A stretch of 64,000 nucleotides of DNA from Bimuria novae-zelandiae CBS 107.79 (Eukaryota; Ascomycota; Dothideomycetes; Pleosporales; Didymosphaeriaceae), in NCBI GenBank assembly GCA_010015655.1, contig ML976757.1:62001-126000 (forward strand), in the 5' to 3' direction. Both the position numbers and the translations under genes were made by a program. The notes under the pieces are model-generated. The model was not told where the DNA came from and ran no database searches. It saw only the letters and a program-made list of their open reading frames with translations. How positions within the stretch are numbered: position 1 is the first letter of the stretch; every line of letters starts with the position of its first letter. Of the stretch, positions 54,946 to 64,000 are shown piece after piece.

Positions 54946-56890
54946 ATGGCCGGGACGTCGAGGAACGACTTCCAGAACGCAGGACAGTTCTATCTGGATC
55001 CCAATCAGCAAGACCTGCTTCTTGCTGCGCTTGCCTCGAACCATCAAAATCCCAATGACATTTTCGCAACCGGCCTCGACGCTAAGCAGGCGATGAATCA
55101 CCCCCCGCACGCCCAACTGTTCAACTTCCCCGTCGACAATATCGACCAAAGTTTCTTCGCTTCTCCACAACAGAGCACGCCCGCTTCAGCTTTCGGCAAC
55201 ATTGGTGGCGTCGAAGAGAGTCCGTTTGACGGCTATCTCGACGGCGACACTAGCTTCGATTTCGACAATGCTGACAATGGCGATCTCATGATCGGCGCGC
55301 TCCCCGGAGACAGCCCCAGCAGGGAGGGAGAGTCCTCTGAGAAGCGCAAGAACCCGGGGGACGATACGGAAGATGGAGAGGGTGGTGGGAAGCGGAGAGA
55401 GGGAGAGGACAAACAGGCAAAGAAACCTGGCAGAAAGCCATTGACATCGGAACCGACTACCGTATGTTTGTTCGGAGTGTGAGTGAAACATCAACTAACG
55501 AACTGAACAGAAACGCAAGGCACAGAACCGTGCAGCACAGCGTGCTTTTAGAGAGCGCAAGGAGAAGCATTTGAAAGATCTCGAAACCAAGGTCGCCGAG
55601 CTTGAGAAGGCGTCCGACTCTGCGAACCATGAAAATGGCCTGCTTCGTGCCCAAGTTCAGCGTTTGCAGATGGAGCTCCGTGAGTACAGGAAGCGCTTAT
55701 CACTCAACAGCACTGGGCTCAGCAACAATCGCTCTCCGTCTCTTGTTGCACCTTTTAGCTCTATGCTCAACAACGGTGGCTCGACGAATAGCAGCTTTCA
55801 GTTCGAGTTTCCTCGCTTTGGCGGTCTTCCTGGAGCACACATTCTTGATAACGGTCCTCTTTCTAAGAACAAAACATCTTCAGTATCCTCTGCTACCACT
55901 GGGCGCCAGGACAGCACGGGGCGAAGCGTGAGCCCGAGGGGCCAGAATGGAGACGTGACGACACCAGACAAGATAGTTGCCAGCCCCACTACAACTGACT
56001 CCCGCTCCGGAAGCACCAATGGCTTCTTTGGATCAAATAACGGCTCTAATGCCACTGACGTTTCTAACCTTCAATCGCGCGTGTTCCAATTCAACAGCGG
56101 CTCGTCCACTCATTCAGACTCACCTTCTGCCTCGTCGAATTCAGCCGCTGGCCAGAACTCGTCTTGCGATACGTCGCCCGAGCCGAGCCACAATTCACCG
56201 AAGAATTTGGACTCAATTACTGATGGATATGTGTGTCATGGAAATTCCGAAGGTGAGATTACCTTCTGCGAGAAACTTAATATGGCCTGCGGCAATCCTC
56301 GCAATCCTATCCCCCGCGCCAAATCACAGTCTGACGCGAGACCTTCTCCTGCAGGTGCGACAAAGACTCCTGCTCCCGAGGCTATGGGCTTCGATTTCTT
56401 CGCGAACCAAAACGGCGGCAATTTCGATCCTACGCTGTTTGGAGACTACCGCGACTCGCAAAATGCCATCATCGGTGATGGAGACTTTACAAACGGCTTC
56501 TTCAACGATGCGTTCCCGATCGCCGATTATGCCAGTCCATTCCATTTCGGAGACACGCCGGCAGTGCAGAAGCCCAATCCGCTCGAGGAGATTGAGCGCA
56601 TACAAGATGGGGATGACGAGGTTGTACCTGGCGACGACCCGTCACAGCTGCTCAACTGCCACAAGATTTGGTTAGTATATTCGCGTACAATGCATACTAC
56701 CTGTGCAATGCTGACTCTTAATAGGGACAAGTTGTCAAGTCGCGCTGACTTCAAGGACGGTACCATCGACATTGACAACCTTTGCTCGGAGCTTCGCGCA
56801 AAGGCTCGCTGTTCTGAGAGCGGCGTTGTCGTCGACCACAAGGACGTTGAGGCGGCACTTAAGAAGTTGCCGAAAGAGCAACGCGCATGA
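54946..56890 (+). CDS. yap1: AP-1-like bZIP transcription factor (Yap1/Pap1 type)
   Basis: Three exons (54946-55461, 55511-56670, 56725-56890) with 49- and 54-nt introns encode 613 residues. The second intron is free of stops. The basic region (KRKAQNRAAQRAFRERKEKH) is the Pap1/Yap1 variant, followed by a leucine zipper. A Ser/Thr-rich middle leads to an n-CRD (SSCDTSPEPSHNSPKNL; YVCHGN; FCEKLNMACG). The c-CRD with nuclear export signal is LCSELRAKARCSESGVVVDHKDV. In fungi oxidation of these cysteines keeps the factor in the nucleus to activate antioxidant genes. Both cysteine domains are intact, so redox control is expected. The N-terminus MAGTSRNDFQNAGQFYLDPN fits Dothideomycete homologues. 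Confidence 0.95.
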
Positions 56891-57433
56891 TGACGAATCA
56901 ACTTCGGACTGTACGATTTACATGGATTCCGGCTGGGGCGTACTGGACGGTGACATCTCTTCTTTGGACATGGTACCTCTTGGTGGGAAGCAGTATTCCA
57001 GTCCCTCGCTTTATTCCCGCTGCTCCTCTCACCGAGGAAGTGGATCGAATCAGGATATGGATGATCTTGCGTGAGTGCTTTAGGAAATTTGGTCGGAAGA
57101 AAATACCTACACTGGTGAAATTGGGTCACTGAACTCATGGGTGCGAGGGTATGCGAACAACAGATATGAATGAATAAATGTCTTCTTGGCTCTGTACTTG
57201 CCTTCAATGTCATGTGCATGCTGTCTGTACTCAACCCATCTTTCGGCAACATACTCGTTGGTTAGACATACGCCGCTACACCACGTTGCCGCGTCGGTGT
57301 CTCACGACAACACACACCGTATGGGAATAATTCGTATGATACCAACGAGGCAAAAACGATGTCTCTTAGAAACACAGACCGTTCCCAAGGGGTGAGCGCG
57401 GTATGGTAGCTTGATTCTGAAAGACGGGGGGAA

Positions 57434-57468
<35 letters not shown>

Positions 57469-57862
57469 GTTTGAGGAAATGAAGGGCAAGTATACAGAGA
57501 CTCTGATTTGTGACTCTCTGGCTGTTGAGTCGTGAGTGAGTTGAGGGGATGTATGGGTTTGAGCGGCGGTGAGGTTAAGTGTGTGGTTGTCGAGATCTTT
57601 TTCGGACCAGTCTTGGGCATGATTGGATCTTCATTCTAGGTTTGCGTTTTGCGTCTGATGAAAAACGTCTGTGTGATATGATATTTTGCATCATGAATTA
57701 GTGATACTAATGCCCCCGTGGGTTTGTGTCGAGGCATGCTATTCTCGCCCTTGTAGTCAAATGTCAACGCTAATAATCAAGTCGTTATGCAAGCCCGTGT
57801 CTCAATCGCTTGGGTAGAATCATGCAGCACTCCAATTATCTACTCCATGTGTCACTTCCTCG
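56891..57862. other. 3' flanks of convergent genes, with poly-G tract
   Basis: Downstream of the bZIP and sirtuin genes. A 31-G run occupies 57434-57464 (listed separately). No gene is recognised. Confidence 0.5.
57434..57464. repeat. Homopolymer of 31 G
   Basis: An uninterrupted G run is preceded by a shorter G run (57426-57431). It lies about 540 bp downstream of the bZIP stop codon, possibly in the 3' UTR. Its length is likely to be inexact in the assembly. Confidence 0.95.
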
Positions 57863-58901
57863 TTATCCGTCTGTAACCGCGTCATCCTGCTCAGCAGCCG
57901 CATCGGGCATCTCCTTGAGCTCGCCAATGACAGGCTTCAAGATCTCAGGCAAGATCTGCGCCGCGTCCCCCTGGAAGAACCAATCCCCCTCGTACAGTCC
58001 GCTGGCCGGTACGTCGTTCGGATCCATGTTGAAGACAGCCACCCGCGCGCCCTTCGCCCGTGCAGCGTCCACGTAGCCCGCCGCAGGGTAAACTTTCGCG
58101 CTCGTGCCAATCACCATGATCAAATCGACTTTGCCCTTCTGCTTCATCCAATCGTCGATATCCGAGAGTACCCCTGACGGCAGCGCCTCGCCGAACCACA
58201 CGACGCCCGGACGGAGCAGGCCGCGCTTGCATTTCGGACACTTTGGGAGGTGCTCGTAGTCGAGCTCGGGGATGTATACGCGCTCGTCGGAGATGTCGAG
58301 TTCGCGCACAGCGAGGGCGGACGTGGTCGTCGGGTCTTCTTCTGAGGTTGGGATAGCGAGCGCGGGCACGATGGGGTCGGTGTAGTTGTTTCGCTCGACG
58401 TAGTTGCAGAAGAATTCGAAGCACTTGACGTCGAAGAGGGAGCCGTGGAGGAGCTTCAGACGGTCTTCTGGGTGCTTTGCTCGGGGAGAGAGACCTGGGG
58501 GCACACGTCACGTCAGTGTGAGCTGCGGGGGCAAGGTGGGGGTGGGGTGTACCGTCGACGTTCTGGGACAGAGTGAGGAAGCCGTCTTTCTGGCGAGCGA
58601 GTTCGGCGAGGGCATAGTGTGCGGGATTGGGCTTCGCTTTGAGCGCCATGTGCCTCCTATAGCTATAGAACTGCCATACGAGGCCTGGGTTCCGGGAGAA
58701 TGCTTCTGGGGTGGCTAGGTCCGTGGCGTCGTGGGTTCGCCATAGGCCTCCTGCGCCTCGAAAGGTAGGCAGACCTGAAGATGCGGACAGACCAGCGCCT
58801 AGGAGGGCAAGTATCCTTGTGGACTTGGATAAGTGGTCCTGGAAGGACTCGATCTCCGCTTGTTGGGCAACGCTGGGGTGGTGGGCGGTCGAGGAGGCCA
58901 T
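57863..58901 (-). CDS. SIRT5-type NAD-dependent protein deacylase (sirtuin)
   Basis: Two exons (58901-58553 and 58494-57863) with a 58-nt intron give 326 residues. An upstream in-frame ATG at 58982 would add 27 residues rich in Arg/Lys/Ser ([15 protein letters not shown]), a possible mitochondrial signal. Motifs: NAD-binding [26 protein letters not shown], catalytic His in [11 protein letters not shown], Zn-binding C-x4-C and [28 protein letters not shown]. The FYSYRRHM segment contains the YxxR pattern that in SIRT5 binds succinyl/malonyl groups. This class removes acidic acyl groups from lysine. The substrate is inferred from that motif only. Confidence 0.92.
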
Positions 58902-59242
58902 CCTGAATGTGATGTTGTGAAGTGATGGTTTGGTGGAGAGCTGGTAGAACAATGGGAGGCGTGTGGTAGAGCAAATATACATGCCGGGTGTCTAGGCAGT
59001 CATCAGGCACAGGCTGCTGCAGCGACGGGGGTCCGCAGGTGCTACGGCGGCTTTGTTAGGTTGTGACTGCGCTCTTTAAGCCAAAGTGCTGAACAGCCAA
59101 ATGGTTGTACGCATGGAAAGCGGCAATTAACCATATGGGATCTCGCGCCAACTCATTCTACCAAGCAAGATATGAAGGATGCCGGCTAGAAGGATGTTTG
59201 TGTAGAAGTCTACTACGCGTTCTATACCCACCACAAGCGCTA

Positions 59243-59276
59243 CCGTGTCCGTGCACGTGGTGCGCGGGGAACACTA
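59243..59276. repeat. Left TIR of the 59.2-61.4 kb element
   Basis: Begins CCGTGTCCGTGC after TA. Inverted match to 61342-61375. Confidence 0.9.
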
Positions 59277-61341
59277 TAAACGCTCTATTAAAAATAAGGC
59301 TATAAAACTACCTACGATTAATATTATTATAAATTTTTTTTATAGGGTAGTAAGTTAATAGCTATAATTTATTTATACTATTTAAATCTATTTAGAAGCT
59401 TAATATTGCGGCGGCTACGTATAGATTTAGATAGGATAGTAAATACGCCCTTTAAGGCCTCCCTAATATCTATAGTATTAATAACACGTTTCTAACGCTG
59501 TTTATTTTATAAAAATAGCTAAGAGGCCTTTCTCTTACCCTTTTAGAATAATTATAGAGCTTTTTCTACATTATAGGCAGACGTCTAGATAGTACGCTAA
59601 GCTACCTTTTTAGCCTTTTCTTTTTTTGCCTTCTTAGCTACTTCTCGTGTAGTACGCTTTTCCTGCTAAATTTTCTCTTTATATAGCTTAGCTACCTTTT
59701 TTAGCTCTACTATTTTTACTTTTTAATAAATTAATAAATACGTACCTTCTTTCCCTTTCTTAGTAACTATAAGACTACTCTGCTATAATACTTTTAACGC
59801 TATCAAAGATCTAAAGTTTTACCTTTCTTTTTATATTTTTATTTTATTAATAGCGTCTGTCTTAGCCTATAATTATTATAGTAAAGCAGCGCATTTTGGA
59901 TAAAAAGATATTAAAGTAATAAATAAAGTTTTTATATATTTTTACTATTTTAATTTTTAACTATAAAGTATATAAGCCTATCTATTCTTCTCTAGTTATA
60001 ATTACTAAGTCCTAATAATGAACTGTTACTTAATTTTTAATTATAAGTATACCTATTACCAATAGAATTAAGATTTAGTAGTAATATACTTATTACTTTA
60101 AAAAGCTTAGGATAGTTAATTTCTTAAAAAAGGCCTTTTACGTATTTTAAAATAAAAGAAAGTAGTTATCTTTTGTAATAAAAACTTAGCTTTAGCTTTT
60201 ATAAAGTATCGTAATAGCTTTACTAAGTAGGCTATTAAGAAAAGTTTAAATATTATAACGTTACGTAGTTAAAACGTATAAGTTAAATAAAGAGGTAGAA
60301 ATGTAAGTAAGATTTTATTCTAATTATAGTAATTAATAAAGTCTGTAGTAACATTAAATTTATAGTAGTTTATAATTAAAAGTTAATATAATTATTAAGT
60401 CTTCTCTTTTAGAAGGGGCTAGGTACTTAAGGAGCCAAAAGTGCTAAAAGAATACTTATAAATTTAATAGGAAGTCTAAAGGTAAGCTTTAGGCATTAAA
60501 CTTATATATCTAGGATTTGCATAACCAAGGTTTAAGGATCCAAGGCAACAATTAGGCGTAGCCTATTACATCTTTTATATAGAGATTAACAACCTATTTA
60601 AGCTAGGCAAGCCTAATATTATTATTTAGTTAGTTAAAAGATAATAAGGTAATAAAGATTTTATATTCTCCTACCTTAATATCTTCTACCTAGCTTAATT
60701 AGATATCCTTATTAGTGGTCTTATAAATAAGACTTAGTAGTAAAGCTAATTTATTAGCGTAAATATATACTAAAAGCGTAATCTATGCGTAATTACTATT
60801 TTAAAGTAATATCTTAACCTCTTTTTTTTATATTTATCTACTAAATACAATATGAATTCACGTAACATTAATTAATCTAACTGTATAAAAGTAGAAATAA
60901 AAGTAATATTTATCTACTAAATTAGCGTTGTGGTAATTACTATCTATACTAACTATCTATTATAAAATTAGATAAATACTATATTAGTTAATCAAATAAG
61001 TAATCTAACTTTTGCTACTTAGCTCTTTCGCTATTATAAAGGTAAAATTTTATATTATTTCTCGTATAGGAGGCGTGTATTTCTTTACAAGTTTTTTAAT
61101 ATATTATATAAGCTCCTGCTCTTACTATAAAGTTAGCTTTTATTAGCTAGAGTTTTTAACTTATATAGGGCGCGTTATTCCCTAATACCTTTAAATTAAT
61201 ATAGACTATATAATACTATATTTAGTAGTACTTTTTATATATAGGAAAGGTTCGCCTAGCTTTAATAATTTAATATTATTAATTATAGCTTAAATTAAAT
61301 CTATATTAATAGAGTTGTCGCGTATAAAAAGTAGGGTGTTT

Positions 61342-61375
61342 TAGTGTTCCCCGCGCATCACGCGCACGGACACGG
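61342..61375. repeat. Right TIR of the 59.2-61.4 kb element
   Basis: Ends GCACGGACACGG followed by TA. Inverted match to 59243-59276, differing at two G/A positions. Confidence 0.9.
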
Positions 61376-61459
61376 TATCGATAATGACACCATCGTCGCG
61401 GATAATCTTCACGCGTATTGGACGGCGCTTCGTAGCCAGTCTTCGTCGTCAGTCTCGTT

Positions 61460-63084
61460 ATGAATTGTTCGTTCCGGATATTACGACCCGTGGCGCGGTC
61501 AAGATGGCGAGGAGTGCCTGTGAAAAGGTCAATCAGCGTCTCGGCGGCGGAATTGCGCTTTGGGCAGCCACTGCATGAGACGCACCCGCACCTGTTGCAA
61601 GCTGGGGAAAGTACGACCGTGGATCTTCTTCTGGCCGAGGAAGGAACTAACAGGCATGCAGTCACGCCCGGTATCACGGCTCAGGAGTACTACGACAGGA
61701 GGGCGAAGCTTGCGAAAGCCTTACCCAAGGGCTCCATCGCTGTGCTGGCGGCGTCGGATGTGAAGTACCGCTCGGGTGCAGTGTTCTACAAGTTCCACCA
61801 AGATCCCGACTTCTTGTACCTGACTGGTACGTTTGCATCTATCCTGCAGATATGGGACGAAAGCTAAGACTGAACTCCCAGGCTTCAACGAGCCCGACGC
61901 CCTCGCGATAATAGGTACATCCTCGTACTACCACCCCCGAATTCGCATGTTGACACAATTCAGAAAAGACTGACGACGATGAGCACAATTTCCATCTCTA
62001 CGTTCGCCCTAAAAATCCCAAAATCGAGCAATGGGAAGGCTCGCGCTCCGGCGTGCAAGCCGCCGAAGATGTCTTCAACGCCGACACCACGGGCGACATC
62101 GACAACCTCCCCAAGATCCTCCCTGAAGTCATCAAGCGCGCCGAGACAGTCTACACCGATCTCCCGAACAATCGCATATCGCGAAACATACTCTCGCGGT
62201 ACCTATCTGGCGCCGAGCTTACACGAACCGGCGGCATAATGTCCGTATTCCGTGACAGCAACGCCAAGGTTAAGCCGCTACGGTCATATATGAATGAGCT
62301 GCGCGTGATCAAGAGCGAGACGGAGATCAAGAATATGAGGAAGGCGGGTCAGCACTCTGGGCGCGCCATCACGGACGCGATGCGGCAGAGCTGGACCGCG
62401 GAGAAGGATCTAGATGCGTTTCTCGACTACTGGTTCAAGCAAGACGGATGCGATGGACCGGCGTACGTACCCGTGGTCGCAGGTGGCATCAACGCGAATA
62501 CGATACACTATGTTACGAACGATATGTTGCTGAAGCCGGATGAGCTGGTCCTGGTGGACGCTGGCGCTGAGTATGGCGGGTATATCACGGATATCTCACG
62601 GACTTGGCCTGTGAATGGGAAGTTCAGCCCTGCACAAAAGGATCTGTATCAGCTGCTGCTGAACGTGCAGAGGAGTTGTGTGTCGCTGTGCACGGTATCG
62701 TCGCAGCTCACACTCGATCGCCTGCACAGGATCGCATCACAGACGCTGGCAGACGGATTGAAGGATCTCGGTTTTGACATGTCCAACGACGCGATCACGA
62801 CGCTTTTCCCGCACCATGTCGGTCACTACGTAGGCCTCGACGTCCACGACAGCCCAGGATTGACAAGAGGCAAGGCATTCGAGAAGGGAATGTGCGTAAC
62901 GGTAGAGCCGGGCATCTACGTGCCAGACGATGAGAGGTGGCCTGCATGGGCTCGCGGGATAGGAATGAGGATCGAGGATAGCGTATGCGTGGACGACGAC
63001 AGCCCGTATATCTTGACTACCGAAGCGGTCAAGGAGGTCGACGACATCGAGGCTTTGAAGGGGACGAAGAGTCGATTAAATTGA
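61460..63084 (+). CDS. icp55: ICP55-type Xaa-Pro aminopeptidase (mitochondrial, M24B)
   Basis: Three exons (61460-61826, 61882-61914, 61964-63084) with introns of 55 and 49 nt give 506 residues. The N-terminus is a basic mitochondrial presequence (RPVARSRWRGVPVKRSIS) followed by AELRFGQPLHETHPHLLQAG, the signature start of intermediate-cleaving peptidases. The creatinase-type N-domain precedes the M24 core. Metal ligands: Asp in LVDAGAEYGGYITDISRTW (two), His in HHVGHYVGLDVHD, Glu in VEPGIYVP and IGMRIEDSV. Icp55 trims one residue from proteins already cut by the mitochondrial processing peptidase, which affects their stability. The transposon at 59243-61375 ends 84 bp before the ATG, so most of the promoter now consists of transposon DNA. 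Confidence 0.93.
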
Positions 63085-63459
63085 AGAGAAGAAGGGCACG
63101 TTTTAGACACTGTATAAGTTTTGTATTTCTATCCGCATGCATGTACAATTATGACACTGCTTCGAGAATGAATACTGCGCTACGGAGGGGTAACCTGGGT
63201 CTTCTCAATGCAGCAACTATCATTTGAGTCGCAGTTTTACATATCTGTCGTTACTGTAGATTTGGCTGCTCAATTCTAATGTGAAGAGGGAGTTCGCGCT
63301 GCTTCTCTGCCCCGCCAATCAGTCGCAGCCCACTTCCGCGCCCGCGTCTGAGCTCCAACGTCCCGCAGCGCAACGTCTTTATCCCCACGCGCCCAGCAAT
63401 GACGCGTCTGGGTCAGGCATGCTGCACCCAGATACCGTCAAGGTGAAGCTGCTGAGAGA
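63085..63459. promoter_or_regulatory. Spacer between aminopeptidase gene and PAN2
   Basis: 375 bp between the stop and the next ATG in the same orientation. The right part is C-rich. No gene is recognised in the overlapping short frames. Confidence 0.4.
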
Positions 63460-64000
63460 ATGGAGGCCGATTGGGACGAGGCAAGTGTCTAGTTCACGCT
63501 GCAACCTTCCCCGAGCCTCGAGGCTGCTTGCGCACGCTTCACATGCACAACCTCGAGCCTGGGGACCACTACAACACGTGCGTAGAGCCTGGCTAACGAA
63601 AACGACAGCTCGCGATCGTTCAGTTGCCTCTGCATGGCCAGCACCAGCCTGCGACGCCAGTAGCTACATGCGCATTTGATACGGTGAGCTGCATCGCTGT
63701 AAGAGCAGCGAGAGGACTATGCTGAAGGGAAACAGGTGCAAGAGTTGCTATGGACAGGGAACAACTATGGCCGCATCACTTCTTTCTACGGCCCCGCCCT
63801 CGAACGCTACACCTCGTACCGCGGCCATGCACCAGCCGAAGGCACTGTCGGCGCCGTGAAACAGCTGCTATTTACCGACAAGGGTGTGCTCTCTATTTCG
63901 AAACATAGCGTACACTATGCCTCTCGACGAGGCCTGACACAGTGGCATTTGACGTATGTCGAGGCACAACTTCTTGTAGTACAAAGAGGTCGCTAATGCA
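63460..64000 (+). CDS. PAN2: PAN2, poly(A)-nuclease deadenylation complex subunit (5' part, runs off the window)
   Basis: The reading starts at 63460 (MEADWDE, exon to 63480), continues at 63609-63683 ([25 protein letters not shown]) and at 63736-63953 ([38 protein letters not shown]). Joined, these give the well-known start of fungal PAN2 and its WD40-like domain. PAN2-PAN3 shortens mRNA poly(A) tails. The first intron (63481-63608) begins GCAAGT and ends CGACAG with a branch-site-like ggctaacg, a GC-AG intron; no GT donor gives an open joint. The second intron is 52 nt GT-AG. The next intron starts at 63954, and the rest of the gene, including the nuclease domain, lies beyond the window. 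Confidence 0.9.

Larger units (their letters stand above)
59243..61375 (-). mobile_element. Fot1/pogo-like DNA transposon, RIP-degraded
   Basis: TIRs of 34 bp with two mismatches (59243-59276 and 61342-61375) are flanked by TA (59241-59242 and 61376-61377). Size 2133 bp, like the copy at 35871-37965. Minus-strand translation through stops shows DNA-binding helices (QFKGIREQRALYKL-like, IAKELSSKS) at the right and the Lys-rich coiled coil at the left (about 59400-59850). Very AT-rich. TIRs differ from those of the other copies, so it is a separate family member. Confidence 0.9.

Noticed and set aside
57262..57489. Minus-strand poly-proline protein
   Set aside because: The prolines come from the poly-G tract. 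No other support exists.
63460..63600. PAN2 start at the internal ATG before [11 protein letters not shown]
   Set aside because: The frame upstream is closed, and the MEADWDE start spliced through a GC-AG intron gives the conserved family beginning.

Overview
The window is nuclear DNA of a filamentous ascomycete, most likely a Dothideomycete. The genes have several short (about 47-130 nt) GT-AG introns, and the protein set is typically fungal: Yap1-type bZIP, Zn2Cys6 regulator, PAN2, fasciclin, GH16. Gene-bearing DNA of balanced composition alternates with very AT-rich blocks full of TAA/TAG/TGA. In those blocks CpA/TpG is depleted, TpA is in excess and CpG survives, which is the footprint of repeat-induced point mutation (RIP). 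No rRNA, tRNA or CRISPR was seen. The assembly has one gap of 10 N at 42289-42298.

Layout. 1-16.6 kb holds a secreted cupredoxin-like protein with a C-terminal membrane segment, a 1285-residue disordered protein, an FAD-linked D-lactate dehydrogenase-like oxidase, a broken F-box-like gene (in-frame TAG), a secreted Pro/Asn-rich protein with an apparent one-base frameshift, a secreted HExxH protein and a small protein of unknown function. 16.9-33.1 kb is a stack of insertions. A Fot1/pogo-like DNA transposon (16873-33054, TA duplication, 43-bp TIRs) is split by a Ty3/gypsy chromovirus (18481-32139, duplication GGAAG). That element is split in turn by a second chromovirus (25263-32095, duplication CTCAT) and by an un-mutated solo LTR (21508-22012, duplication TATAG). 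A 137-bp mini-LTR (32706-32842, duplication TTAAC) sits in the right arm of the DNA transposon.

33.2-40.1 kb holds a GH16 glucanase-like gene, a nearly intact Fot1-like transposase with two stops and a lost catalytic Asp, and a two-domain fasciclin protein. 40.6-46.3 kb is again repeat: a MITE-like element, a Fot1-like element (41962-45717) nested by another (42635-44565), and a solo LTR (45853-46253). 46.5-58.9 kb is gene-dense: a Zn2Cys6 regulator, an EFM3/FAM86-type methyltransferase, a glyoxalase-like protein, an SPF30-type Tudor splicing factor, a Yap1-like bZIP with both cysteine-rich domains, and a SIRT5-type sirtuin. A third Fot1-like element (59243-61375, RIP-degraded) ends 84 bp before the start codon of an ICP55-type Xaa-Pro aminopeptidase. 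The window closes with the first exons of PAN2.

The genes are individually transcribed and no biosynthetic cluster is evident. The most unusual structure is an antisense reading frame at the 3' end of the inner chromovirus (30941-31510). It encodes a cysteine array with exact Zn2Cys6 spacing followed by a coiled coil and is interrupted only by three stops of the kind RIP produces.
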